This document shows, in pieces, positions 43,515 through 52,279 of a stretch of DNA of 64,000 bases. The position numbers were made by a program, and so were the translations under genes. The stretch spans positions 1 through 64,000 of the forward strand of contig JAQTNA010000021.1 in the NCBI GenBank assembly GCA_028714035.1, in the 5' to 3' direction. Within the stretch, counting starts at the first letter, position 1. Each line of letters starts with the position of its first letter. This DNA is from Rhodocyclaceae bacterium. GTDB taxonomy: Bacteria > Pseudomonadota > Gammaproteobacteria > Burkholderiales > Rhodocyclaceae. Below the pieces are notes generated by a model. It had not been told where the DNA came from. It was given only the letters and a program-made list of their open reading frames with translations, and made no database searches.

Positions 43515-44669
43515 ATGTTCAATTTCACTTTTCACAATCCGACGAAAATATTCTTCGGCAGGGGGCAGATATCGGCTATTTCCAAGGAGATTCCGGCAGA
43601 TGCACGGGTGTTGGTCACCTATGGCGGCGGCAGCGTCCGTGCCAACGGCGTGTTGGACCAGGTTCTGGCCGCGATCGAGGGTCGCACGGTGTTCGAGTTT
43701 GGGGGCATCGAGCCCAATCCCAGCTATGAGACCCTGATGGGCGCCGTGGAAGTCATCCGCCGGGAGAGCATTGATTTCCTCCTGGCCGTGGGCGGTGGTT
43801 CGGTGATTGACGGCAGCAAGTTCCTGGCGCTGGCGCCGTTCGCCGTGGGCGATCCCTGGAAGATCCTGTCCGAGAGGCAGCGGGTGGACCGGGCGTTGCC
43901 TCTGGGGACGGTGCTGACCCTGCCTGCCACCGGCTCGGAGATGAACAGCGGCGCGGTCATCACGAAGAAGTCGGAGCAGGCCAAGTTGGTGTTTTCCAGC
44001 CCCCTGACCTTCCCGCGCTTCTCCGTACTCGATCCGACGACCACCTTTACCCTGCCGGTCCGGCAGGTGGCGAACGGCGTGGTGGATGCCTTCGTGCACG
44101 TGGTGGAGCAGTACCTGACCTATCCGGTGGCGGCGGCGGTGCAGGACCGCTACGCGGAAGGGTTGCTGCTCACGCTCGTGGAGGAGGGGCCCAGGACCCT
44201 GGCGCAGCCGGAGGACTACGATGCCCGGGCCAACCTCATGTGGGTGGCCTGTCAGGCACTGAGTGGCCTGATTGGCGCCGGTGTGCCCCAGGACTGGACG
44301 ACGCACATGATAGGCCATGAACTCACGGCCCGGTTCGGGCTGGATCACGCCCGGACCCTGGCGGTGGTGTTGCCGGCCACCCTTATCGTACGCAGGGAGG
44401 CCAAGCGGGAGAAACTGTTGCGTTATGCCGATCGGGTCTGGGGGCTCGCGTCCGGTGCCGAGGAGGAGCGCATGGATGGCGCCATTGCCGCCACCCGCCG
44501 CTTTTTCGAGTCCCTGGGTGTGCCCACCCGTCTCTCCGATTACGGCATCGGTGCCGGGAGCATTCCTGGCCTGGTGGCGGCCCTTGAAGCCCATGGCATG
44601 CGCGCCCTGGGCGAGCGTCGGGACGTGAGCCTGGAAGTCAGCCGGCGCATCCTGGAGGCCGCCCTGTAG
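43515..44669 (+). CDS. Iron-type alcohol dehydrogenase (YqhD/BDH-like)
   Basis: 384 residues. It matches the group III Fe-dependent family: FHNPTKIFFGRGQI at the start, the nucleotide loop LAVGGGSVIDGSKFLA, TLPATGSEMNSGAV, and metal ligands in VVDAFVHVVEQY, THMIGHELTARF and GLDHARTLAVV. The YGGGSVRANGV segment and the length fit NADPH-dependent YqhD/BdhA-like aldehyde reductases. Physiological substrate unknown. It has its own short leader after the rhodanese gene. Confidence 0.92.
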   Translation: MFNFTFHNPTKIFFGRGQISAISKEIPADARVLVTYGGGSVRANGVLDQVLAAIEGRTVFEFGGIEPNPSYETLMGAVEVIRRESIDFLLAVGGGSVIDGSKFLALAPFAVGDPWKILSERQRVDRALPLGTVLTLPATGSEMNSGAVITKKSEQAKLVFSSPLTFPRFSVLDPTTTFTLPVRQVANGVVDAFVHVVEQYLTYPVAAAVQDRYAEGLLLTLVEEGPRTLAQPEDYDARANLMWVACQALSGLIGAGVPQDWTTHMIGHELTARFGLDHARTLAVVLPATLIVRREAKREKLLRYADRVWGLASGAEEERMDGAIAATRRFFESLGVPTRLSDYGIGAGSIPGLVAALEAHGMRALGERRDVSLEVSRRILEAAL

Positions 44670-44880
44670 CATAAGGCTCCGAATACTATTGATGTTTCAG
44701 TTGCTTAGATTTCGATCTTCGTCCAAAATCTGAGCTATTGAGGCCGTGGCGGGCCGATGCAGGGCGTTTCAGGCCGCGTTCCTGGCTCCGGAGGGAGAAT
44801 AGGGGGCCTTTTCCTCGCTTATTCAGGCGGCAATATTTGCCGGCCTTGCGCATAATCGCCAGCATCCATAGGAGCCGGTC

Positions 44881-46017
44881 ATGGCGGAAGACAGCGATCT
44901 CGAACGAACAGAACCAGCGTCAGGCAGACGTCTGGAGCAGGCGCGCGAAGAAGGGCAGGTGCCCCAGTCGCGCGATCTGTCCACGTTCCTGGTTCTGCTC
45001 GTGGGGACCGCCAGCCTGTGGATTTTCGGTTCCTGGATCGCGCAGCGCCTGGTTAGCGTGATGTCGGGCGGACTCCGGTTTTCGCGCACGGAGATCTATG
45101 ACACCGGGGCCATGGGCAACGAGATGCTCAAACTTTTTGGCGACGCCCTCGTGGGAGTCATGCCCTTCTTCGTGGCCGTGATCCTGGCGGCCCTGGCCGG
45201 CCCGATGGCCATGGGCGGGCTGATCTTCTCGGGCAAGGTGTTTCAGCCGGATTTCACGCGCATGAGTCCGATGAAGGGTCTGGCGCGCATGTTTTCCCTT
45301 CATGGCGTGGCGGAACTGGTGAAGTCGGTGATGAAGGTTGCCCTGGTGGGCCTGGTGGCCTGGTGGGTGGTGCGTCACCATCAGGACCAGCTCTTCTCCC
45401 TTTTCCGGACGGGCCTGAAGCCCGGTCTGGCCTCCTTCCTGGACCTGATCTTCTACAGCACCCTCATGATCGTCATGGGCATGGCCCTGGTGGCGGCCGT
45501 GGATGTGCCCTTCCAGCTCTGGCAGTACCACAGCAAGCTGAAGATGACCAAGGAGGAAGTGCGCAAGGAATCCAAGGAGCAGGAAGGCGATCCTCAGGTC
45601 AAGGGCCGTATCCGCGCCATGCAGCGCCAGATGGCCAGAAAGCGCATGATGGCCCAGGTGCCCAAGGCGGACGTGGTGGTGACCAACCCGACCCACTACG
45701 CGGTCGCCCTGAAGTACGACGCCGAACGCATGGGAGCGCCCAGCGTGGTGGCCAAGGGCTCGGGGCATCTGGCCGCCCGCATCCGGGAACTGGCGCAGGA
45801 GCATGGCGTGCCCCTGCTCGAAGCGCCGCCCCTGGCACGCGCCCTCTACCGCCACACCGAGCCGGGGGACGAGGTTCCCGCCACCCTGTATACCGCCGTG
45901 GCGGAGGTGATGGCCTACATCTATAACCTGAACCAGTTCATGGCGCAAGGCGGCCTGCCGCCCAAGGCACCGACGGACATTACCGTGCCGGCCGGCATGG
46001 ACCCGGAGGTGGCGTGA
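44881..46017 (+). CDS. flhB: FlhB, flagellar type III export switch protein
   Basis: 378 residues. Four membrane helices in residues 30-215 are followed by a cytoplasmic domain. The autocleavage motif NPTH is in DVVVTNPTHYAVAL, preceded by a long charged helix (KEEVRKESKEQEGDPQVKGR). FlhB forms part of the export gate and switches substrate specificity from rod/hook to filament. It is the first gene of a plus-strand flagellar run. The leader of about 210 bases upstream shows no clear sigma-28 or sigma-54 box. Confidence 0.96.
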   Translation: MAEDSDLERTEPASGRRLEQAREEGQVPQSRDLSTFLVLLVGTASLWIFGSWIAQRLVSVMSGGLRFSRTEIYDTGAMGNEMLKLFGDALVGVMPFFVAVILAALAGPMAMGGLIFSGKVFQPDFTRMSPMKGLARMFSLHGVAELVKSVMKVALVGLVAWWVVRHHQDQLFSLFRTGLKPGLASFLDLIFYSTLMIVMGMALVAAVDVPFQLWQYHSKLKMTKEEVRKESKEQEGDPQVKGRIRAMQRQMARKRMMAQVPKADVVVTNPTHYAVALKYDAERMGAPSVVAKGSGHLAARIRELAQEHGVPLLEAPPLARALYRHTEPGDEVPATLYTAVAEVMAYIYNLNQFMAQGGLPPKAPTDITVPAGMDPEVA

Positions 46018-46029
46018 TGAAATACACGC

Positions 46030-46160
46030 TTCACCGCGGAGGCGCAGAGGCGCGGAGCAAGGCCTTTAACATCGGCCATGCCGTGGCACTGCCTGAAATG
46101 GCCGGGTTTTCCCTGTTGCGCACTTCGTTCTCTCTGCGCCTCTGCGCCTCTGCGGTTCAG
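46030..46160. repeat. CGCAGAGGCGCAGAGG inverted-repeat element (copy 2)
   Basis: TTCACCGCGGAGGCGCAGAG then GCGCGGAG on the left is mirrored by CTCTGCGCCTCTGCGCCTCT and GCGGTTCA on the right, closely matching 14531-14661. The loop between the arms is unrelated to the first copy. It separates flhB and flhA within one operon. Confidence 0.88.
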
Positions 46161-46171
46161 GTGTTTTCAGC

Positions 46172-48256
46172 ATGAACGCCGTGCTCGCCCTCCGGAACGC
46201 CCTGTTCGGCGGCAATCTGCGGCAGATGGTGGCACCGCTGCTCATCATCATGATTCTCTCGATGATGGTGCTGCCCCTGCCGCCCTTCATCCTGGACGTG
46301 TTCTTCACCTTCAACATCGCGCTTTCGATCATGGTGCTGCTGGTGGCGATGTACACCATGAAGCCGTTGGACTTCTCGGTGTTCCCCACGGTGCTGCTGG
46401 TGACCACCCTCCTGCGCCTGTCCCTGAACATCGCCTCGACCCGGGTCATCCTGCTGTACGGCCATACCGGCGGCGACGCCGCGGGCAAGGTGATTGACGC
46501 CTTCGGCCACTTCCTGGTGGGCGGCAACTACGCGGTGGGCCTGGTGGTGTTTACCATCCTGGTGGTGATCAACTTCGTGGTGGTGACCAAGGGCGCCGGC
46601 CGGATCGCGGAAGTGTCCGCCCGCTTCACCCTGGATGCCATGCCGGGCAAGCAGATGGCCATTGATGCCGACCTCAACGCCGGCCTGATCGGCGAGGACG
46701 AGGCCCGGAAGCGGCGCACCACCATCTCCCAGGAGGCGGATTTCTTCGGCTCCATGGACGGTGCCTCCAAGTTCGTGCGCGGCGACGCCATTGCCGGCAT
46801 CCTGATCCTGTTCATCAACGTCATCGGCGGCCTCATCGTCGGCGTGGTCCAGCACGACATGGACCTGGCCGCCGCGGCCAAGAATTACACCCTCCTGACC
46901 ATCGGCGACGGCCTGGTGGCGCAGATCCCCGCCCTGGTGATTTCCATCGCGGCCGGCCTGGTGGTGAGCCGGGTGGGCGAGGAAGACATCGGCGACCAGT
47001 TTGTCGGCCAGGTGTTCGCCAAGCCCCAGACCCTGATGCTGACCGCCGGCATCATCGGCATCATGGGCCTGATACCGGGCATGCCCAACATGGTGTTCCT
47101 GATGCTGGCGAGCGCCTTCGGCGGCCTGGGATGGAGGCTGCAGAAGCGTGCCCAGGAGGCCGTGCCGGAGAAGACGGAAGAGGCCCAGGAACCTGTCGTG
47201 CCTCAGGAGTCCCAGGAAGCCAGCTGGTCCGACGTGCAGCCGGTGGACGTGCTGGGCCTGGAAGTGGGCTATCGCCTCATTCCCATGGTGGACCGTGGGC
47301 AGGACGGGGAATTGCTCAAGCGCATCCGTGGCCTGCGCAAGAAGTTTGCCCAGGAAGTCGGTTTCCTCACCGCCTCGGTGCACATCCGGGACAACCTGGA
47401 ACTGCGGCCGAATGCCTACCGGGTGACCCTGAAGGGCGTGGATGTGGGGGCCGGCGAGGCCTACCCGGGCCAGTTCCTGGCCATCAATCCCGGGCGGGTC
47501 GCGGGTGTCCTGCCCGGGCCGCCCACCAAGGATCCCGCCTTCGGCCTGCCCGCCGTGTGGATAGACGGCGGCATGCGCGATCAGGCCCATGCCCTGGGCT
47601 ATACGGTGGTGGATGGCAGCACCGTGGTGGCGACCCACCTGAACCACATCATCCTGTCCCACGCCTCCGAGTTGCTGGGCCGCCAGGAGACGCAGGCCCT
47701 GCTGGACCACCTGGCGAAGGAAAATCCCAAGCTGGTGGAAGACCTGGTGCCCAAGACCCTGCCTCTCTCGACCCTGCAAAAGGTGCTGCAACTGCTGCTG
47801 GAGGAGGGCGTCGCCATTCGGGACACGCGTACCATCATCGAGACCCTGGCGGAAAATGCGCCGCGCGTCCAGGATGCACTGGAACTCACGTCCCGCGTGC
47901 GCCAGGCCCTGGGCCGCTCCATCATGCAGCAGCTCTTCCCCGGCAGCGCCGAAGTGCAGGTCATGGCCCTGGACCCGATGCTGGAGCGCATGCTGGCGCA
48001 GGCGGTGCAAACCGGCGGCGATGGTGCCGGCATGGAGCCCGGCCTGGCCGACACGCTCCTGAGGGAGACCGGCAATGCCGCCAACCGGCAGGAGGAGATC
48101 GGCCTGCCGCCGGTACTCCTGGTGCCGCCCCATCTGCGCTGGCTGCTGTCCCGCTTCCTGCGCCGGGCCGTGCCCCAGCTCAAGGTCATCGCCAATAACG
48201 AAGTTCCCGATTCCCGCGTCATCCGCGTCACCAGCATCATCGGAGGTAGAGCATGA
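46172..48256 (+). CDS. flhA: FlhA, flagellar export gate protein
   Basis: 694 residues. The N-terminal half has about eight membrane helices and the FHIPEP-type signature (RISLSLNIASTRVIL-like LRLSLNIASTRVILL; VVTKGAGRIAEVSARFTLDA; MPGKQMAIDADLNAGLI). The C-terminal cytoplasmic domain binds chaperone-substrate pairs. It forms the nonameric export gate with FlhB, FliP, FliQ and FliR. Its last codons overlap flhF (ATGA). Confidence 0.97.
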   Translation: MNAVLALRNALFGGNLRQMVAPLLIIMILSMMVLPLPPFILDVFFTFNIALSIMVLLVAMYTMKPLDFSVFPTVLLVTTLLRLSLNIASTRVILLYGHTGGDAAGKVIDAFGHFLVGGNYAVGLVVFTILVVINFVVVTKGAGRIAEVSARFTLDAMPGKQMAIDADLNAGLIGEDEARKRRTTISQEADFFGSMDGASKFVRGDAIAGILILFINVIGGLIVGVVQHDMDLAAAAKNYTLLTIGDGLVAQIPALVISIAAGLVVSRVGEEDIGDQFVGQVFAKPQTLMLTAGIIGIMGLIPGMPNMVFLMLASAFGGLGWRLQKRAQEAVPEKTEEAQEPVVPQESQEASWSDVQPVDVLGLEVGYRLIPMVDRGQDGELLKRIRGLRKKFAQEVGFLTASVHIRDNLELRPNAYRVTLKGVDVGAGEAYPGQFLAINPGRVAGVLPGPPTKDPAFGLPAVWIDGGMRDQAHALGYTVVDGSTVVATHLNHIILSHASELLGRQETQALLDHLAKENPKLVEDLVPKTLPLSTLQKVLQLLLEEGVAIRDTRTIIETLAENAPRVQDALELTSRVRQALGRSIMQQLFPGSAEVQVMALDPMLERMLAQAVQTGGDGAGMEPGLADTLLRETGNAANRQEEIGLPPVLLVPPHLRWLLSRFLRRAVPQLKVIANNEVPDSRVIRVTSIIGGRA

Positions 48257-49698
48257 ACGTCCAGAGATTCTTCGCCCCCACGGCGCGCGACGCGCTTCGC
48301 CGTGTCAAGGAAGCGCTCGGCGCCGATGCCATTGTACTTGCCAATCGCAGCGTGGACGGCGGGGTGGAAATCCTGGCCCTGCCCGCGGATGCCGCCGCCG
48401 CGCTGGCCCGGCCGGAAGTGGCGCCGCCCCCGGCGCCTGTCCCCACCCGGCCGGCGTTCGAGGCGCCCGTGCCCCGTCCCGTGGCCATGCCGGCAGACGA
48501 GGCGGACGATTACACCGTGAGCCTGTCCGCCGGGGCGCGCAAGGCCGCCGCCGAGAAGGTGTGGCAGCCCTTTGCGGCGAAGAAGGTGCCCGAGTCGGCC
48601 ATGCCCCCCGCGCAGAAACCGCCGCTGGCCGCCCGGGCTGCTCAGGCGGCCGCCGAATTTTCGTCGCCGCGGGCTGGCGCCAAGCCAGCGGCGACCGCCT
48701 TGCCAGACCCGGTTCCCCAAAAGGCCGAGGCGCCCCAGATGAGCCCCCAGGTGATGGAAGAATTGCAGGCCATCCGCGCCATGATAGAGCGCCAGCTGGC
48801 GGGCTTCGCCTGGGGTGAGATGGCGCGCCAGGCTCCCGCGCGCACCCTGCTCCTGGGGGAGATGCTGGATGCCGGTTTTTCCGCCCAGTTGGCGCGGCGC
48901 CTGATTGACGCTTTGCCGGCGGAAACCGAACTGGCCGAGGGGCGGACCCTGCTGAAGAATGCCCTGGGCCGGGAACTCATCACCCTGGCCAACGACGCGG
49001 ACCTGATAGACGCGGGCGGTGTGTTCGCCCTGGTGGGCCCCACGGGCGTGGGCAAGACCACCACCACGGCCAAGCTGGCGGCGCGTTGCGTGGTGCGCCA
49101 CGGCGCGGACAGCCTGGCGCTCCTCACCACGGACGGCTACCGGATCGGCGCGCACGAGCAGTTACGCATCTACGGCCGCATCCTCGGGGTGCCGGTGCAT
49201 GTGGTGCGGGATGCGGGCGACCTGCGCCGCACTCTGTCCGAGTTGCGCCACAAGCACATGGTGCTGATTGATACCGCGGGTGTCGGCCAGAAGGATCGCA
49301 TGGTGGCGGAACAGGCGGCCCTGTTGAACTCGGCCGGTGGTGTCGTGCGCCGTCTGCTGCTGCTCAATGCCACCAGTCGGGGCGACACCCTGGATGACGT
49401 GGTGCGTGCCTACGCCGGACCGGATCTGGTCGGCTGCGTGGTCACCAAGGTGGACGAGGCGGCGGCCCTGGCCCCGGCCCTGGACGTGATGATCCGGAAC
49501 GGCCTGGAATGCGCCTATATTGCCAACGGCCAGCGGGTGCCGGAGGATCTGCACTTGGCCAACCGGGCCTGGCTGCTGCATCGCGCCCTGCGTCGCACGG
49601 CGGAGGATGCGCACACCCTGCACGGCAACGAGGCGGGCCTCCTGATGGCCGCCTCGAACGCCGGCCGGGGCAAGGGCCTGGGAGAGAACCGTGTCTAG
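48253..49698 (+). CDS. flhF: FlhF, SRP-like GTPase for flagellar placement
   Basis: 481 residues. The N-terminal basic start (NVQRFFAPTARDALRRVKEA) is followed by a variable Ala/Pro-rich B region. The NG domain has P-loop GPTGVGKTTTTAKLAA near residue 261, DTAGVGQKD, and TKVDEAAALAPAL. FlhF sets the site and number of polar flagella together with FlhG. The gene overlaps flhA (4 bases) and flhG (8 bases), so the three are cotranslated. Confidence 0.95.
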   Translation: MNVQRFFAPTARDALRRVKEALGADAIVLANRSVDGGVEILALPADAAAALARPEVAPPPAPVPTRPAFEAPVPRPVAMPADEADDYTVSLSAGARKAAAEKVWQPFAAKKVPESAMPPAQKPPLAARAAQAAAEFSSPRAGAKPAATALPDPVPQKAEAPQMSPQVMEELQAIRAMIERQLAGFAWGEMARQAPARTLLLGEMLDAGFSAQLARRLIDALPAETELAEGRTLLKNALGRELITLANDADLIDAGGVFALVGPTGVGKTTTTAKLAARCVVRHGADSLALLTTDGYRIGAHEQLRIYGRILGVPVHVVRDAGDLRRTLSELRHKHMVLIDTAGVGQKDRMVAEQAALLNSAGGVVRRLLLLNATSRGDTLDDVVRAYAGPDLVGCVVTKVDEAAALAPALDVMIRNGLECAYIANGQRVPEDLHLANRAWLLHRALRRTAEDAHTLHGNEAGLLMAASNAGRGKGLGENRV

Positions 49699-50617
49699 CC
49701 ATCCGGTGGAGTCCACGGACATCGGCCGGCCCGTCTGGCATCAGGATCAGGCCGCGGGCCTTCGGCGCCTGTTCAAGGCCCGGCACAACATGACCCTGGC
49801 TTTCGTTTCCGCCATGCCCGGCACCGGGACGACCCGCCTGGCCGCGCGGCTGGGCCTCGCCCTGGCCTCGCGCCAGGACGCCGTGTTGCTGGTGGACGAG
49901 CATGGTGGCGCGCACAATCTGTCGGCGGCCCTGGGCGCGCCTTGCCGGTTTGATCTGGCCCAGGCCCTGGACGGCGGCATAGCCCTGGATCAGGTACTGG
50001 TCGCTCCGGGGGAAAACCTGCGGCTGCTCCTGGCAGCCAAGGCGGTGCGGCGCCTGGCCGAGGATGAAGTGGAGGGGCGCCGGCAACTGGCGGCGTGTCT
50101 TGCCGGCACGTGGCGGCGGCAATCCTTCGTGCTTGCGGATGCGCGGGTGGAAGAGGGCGGGCATCCACTCTCGGTGCTGAGCCGGGCCGCGTCCCACGTG
50201 GTGCTGGTGGTGGGGGCGGGTACGGCCGCCGTTACGTCGACCTACCTGTTGGTGAAACGGCTGGTGGCGGCCATGCCCGGGGCACGGCTCCTGGTGCTGG
50301 TCTCCAGGGCGCGTGGCGAGCAGGAGGCCCGGGGCATTTTTTCCAATCTTGCCGGCGTGGCGCGCCAGCATCTGGGTGTCGAACTCGGCTGGATGGGCTG
50401 GGTACCACCGGACCCGGGCTGGCGCGACGGACTGGCTTCGTCCATGGCGGCGGGCGTCGCGGATCGGGCCTGCGAGAGCCTGGCCCTGGCCTTGCGGCAG
50501 ATGGCGGGCGTGGGCGATGCAGGCGATCGCCCGAAGGAACTGCACGGGGCGGCCGAAAGTCGGCTGCCGGTTGGCTCAAGCCGGATGAGGACCGCATCGC
50601 GTGGCATAGCCGCGTAA
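49691..50617 (+). CDS. flhG: FlhG/FleN-like protein with a degenerate P-loop
   Basis: 308 residues from GTG 49691. The N-terminal DQAAGLRRLFKARH matches the FlhF-activating helix (DQAxGLRxL) of FlhG. The ATPase core is altered: where FlhG/MinD have SGKGGVGKT it reads SAMPGTGTTRLAARL, losing both the signature Lys and the Walker Lys. Switch I reads LLVDEHGGAHNL instead of DADLGLAN. The fold seems kept (QSFVLADARVEEG, VVLVVGAGTAAVTSTYLLVK), but ATP hydrolysis in the classical way is unlikely. Position between flhF and fliA supports the flagellar-number role. A true FlhG could exist elsewhere. Confidence 0.8.
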   Translation: MSSHPVESTDIGRPVWHQDQAAGLRRLFKARHNMTLAFVSAMPGTGTTRLAARLGLALASRQDAVLLVDEHGGAHNLSAALGAPCRFDLAQALDGGIALDQVLVAPGENLRLLLAAKAVRRLAEDEVEGRRQLAACLAGTWRRQSFVLADARVEEGGHPLSVLSRAASHVVLVVGAGTAAVTSTYLLVKRLVAAMPGARLLVLVSRARGEQEARGIFSNLAGVARQHLGVELGWMGWVPPDPGWRDGLASSMAAGVADRACESLALALRQMAGVGDAGDRPKELHGAAESRLPVGSSRMRTASRGIAA

Positions 50618-50689
50618 AATGGCGGAAAGTGGTCGGCGGGTGGCGAGCGGGGGCTTGCCACCGTCAGGCCGGAACGGAGCGAGAAAATA

Positions 50690-51451
50690 ATGTATACGGC
50701 TTCCGGAACACTCGAGCGAGACCAACTGGTGATCCATTATGCGCCGCTGGTGAAGCGCATCGCCTATCACCTCATGGCCAAGTTGCCGGCGAGCGTGCAG
50801 GTGGAAGACATCATCCAGAACGGCATGATGGGCCTCCTGGATGCCATCAACCGTTATGAGGATGGCCTGGGTGCCCAGTTCGAGACCTATGCGGTACAGC
50901 GCATCAGGGGCGCGATGCTGGACGGCCTCAGGGAGAACGACTGGCTGCCGCGCAGCCTGCGCCGGGACATGCGCCGGATCGAGGCTGCCATCCATAACCT
51001 GGAACAGCAGAACGGCCGGCCCCCGAGCGAGAAGGAACTGGCCGAATCCCTGGACATGACTCTGGCCGACTACCAGAAGATGCTCCAGGAGGCACGGGGC
51101 TATCAACTCGTCTATTTCGAGGATTTCCGCGAAGAGGAGGGGGACGATTACCTGGACCGGCACTTCGGCAACAGTGGCGACGATCCCCTGGAAATACTCC
51201 TGGACAAGAGCATGCGCGATGCCCTGATCAAGGCCATCGAGGATCTGCCGGAGCGGGAAAAACTGGTCATGGGCCTCTACTACGAAGAGGAAATGAACCT
51301 CCGGGAAATCGGCGAGGTGCTGGGCGTCTCCGAATCCCGCGTTTGCCAGCTGCATAGCCAGGCGGTCGCCCGCCTGCGCTCGCGCATGCTGGATTCCCGC
51401 GCCCGGGATGTGCGGCGCCGGGCAGGACGGCCGCCTAAAGCTTCGGTCTGA
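50690..51451 (+). CDS. fliA: FliA, flagellar sigma factor 28
   Basis: 253 residues. Region 2 is HYAPLVKRIAYHLMAKLPAS then VEDIIQNGMMGLLDAINRYE. Region 3 is DWLPRSLRRDMRRIEAAI, and region 4 is LPEREKLVMGLYYEEEMNLR and EIGEVLGVSESRVCQLHSQA. FliA transcribes late flagellar genes (class 3). FlgM, its anti-sigma factor, is encoded 3 kb away on the other strand. Start ATG 50690. Confidence 0.97.
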   Translation: MYTASGTLERDQLVIHYAPLVKRIAYHLMAKLPASVQVEDIIQNGMMGLLDAINRYEDGLGAQFETYAVQRIRGAMLDGLRENDWLPRSLRRDMRRIEAAIHNLEQQNGRPPSEKELAESLDMTLADYQKMLQEARGYQLVYFEDFREEEGDDYLDRHFGNSGDDPLEILLDKSMRDALIKAIEDLPEREKLVMGLYYEEEMNLREIGEVLGVSESRVCQLHSQAVARLRSRMLDSRARDVRRRAGRPPKASV

Positions 51452-51522
51452 ATTGCCGTTCTTAGCGCAGTGCCCGGCGCAGCGATGCTCGGGATCGGGA
51501 CTGGGTAACGGGGGAGCACAAC

Positions 51523-52263
51523 GTGGATAAAATCAGTGTGGCCGGTTTGCTGCTGGGGCTGGCCGCAATCCTGTCGGGTCAGGTGCTGGAGGGCGGGCAT
51601 ATGGAGTCGCTGCTCCAGGGCACGGCCTTCATCATCGTCCTTGGCGGTACGCTGGGTGCTGTCATGCTGCAAAGCCCCATGCCCATCTTCATGCAGGGCA
51701 TGAAGATGGGCATCTGGGTGTTCCGCCCGCCCCGGTTCGCGCCGGACGAAGTGATCAACCAGATCTCCGGCTGGTCCCAGATCGCGCGCCGGGAGGGGCT
51801 TCTGGCCCTGGAGGCGCTGGTGCATCAGCATCCGGACCCCTTCACGGTCAAGGGCCTACAGTTGCTGGTGGATGGCGCCGAGCCCGAGCGGTTGCGCGAG
51901 GTGCTGGAAACCGAGATCGCCACCTATGAGGAACGCATGCGTCTGTGCGCCCGCATCTGGGAGGCGGCCGGGGGCTACGCGCCGACCATAGGCATCCTGG
52001 GGGCGGTGATGGGCCTCATCCACGTCATGGAGAATCTCACCGATCCCGCCAAGCTGGGGGGCGGCATCGCCGTCGCCTTCGTCGCAACAATTTACGGCGT
52101 GGGCTCGGCCAACCTCTTCTTTCTGCCCGTGGCGAAGAAATTGCTGGCGCACGTGGCGCATCTGGTCCGGATTCGGGAGATGCTGGTGGATGGACTGATC
52201 GGCATCGCCAACGGCGAGAATCCGCGCATCATCGAGAACCGGCTGCAAGGGTATCTTGGCTGA
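51523..52263 (+). CDS. motC: MotC, MotA-family flagellar stator subunit
   Basis: 246 residues from GTG 51523 behind GGGGGAG. Four membrane helices are present, with the family motif AAGGYAPTIGILGAVMGLIH (proton-path helix) and PKLGGGIAVAFVATIYGVG in near-standard form (AKLGGGIAVAFVATIYG). Cytoplasmic charges for rotor contact lie around residues 85-105. It forms the second, alternative stator with MotD. The order fliA-motC-motD is known from Pseudomonas, where chemotaxis genes lie between; here they are absent. Confidence 0.92.
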   Translation: MDKISVAGLLLGLAAILSGQVLEGGHMESLLQGTAFIIVLGGTLGAVMLQSPMPIFMQGMKMGIWVFRPPRFAPDEVINQISGWSQIARREGLLALEALVHQHPDPFTVKGLQLLVDGAEPERLREVLETEIATYEERMRLCARIWEAAGGYAPTIGILGAVMGLIHVMENLTDPAKLGGGIAVAFVATIYGVGSANLFFLPVAKKLLAHVAHLVRIREMLVDGLIGIANGENPRIIENRLQGYLG

Positions 52264-52279
52264 CAACCGGCAACTGAAA

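Noticed and set aside
46157..48133. A 658-codon minus-strand frame opposite flhA
   Set aside because: Antisense to a complete export-gate gene, with no domain and skewed composition.
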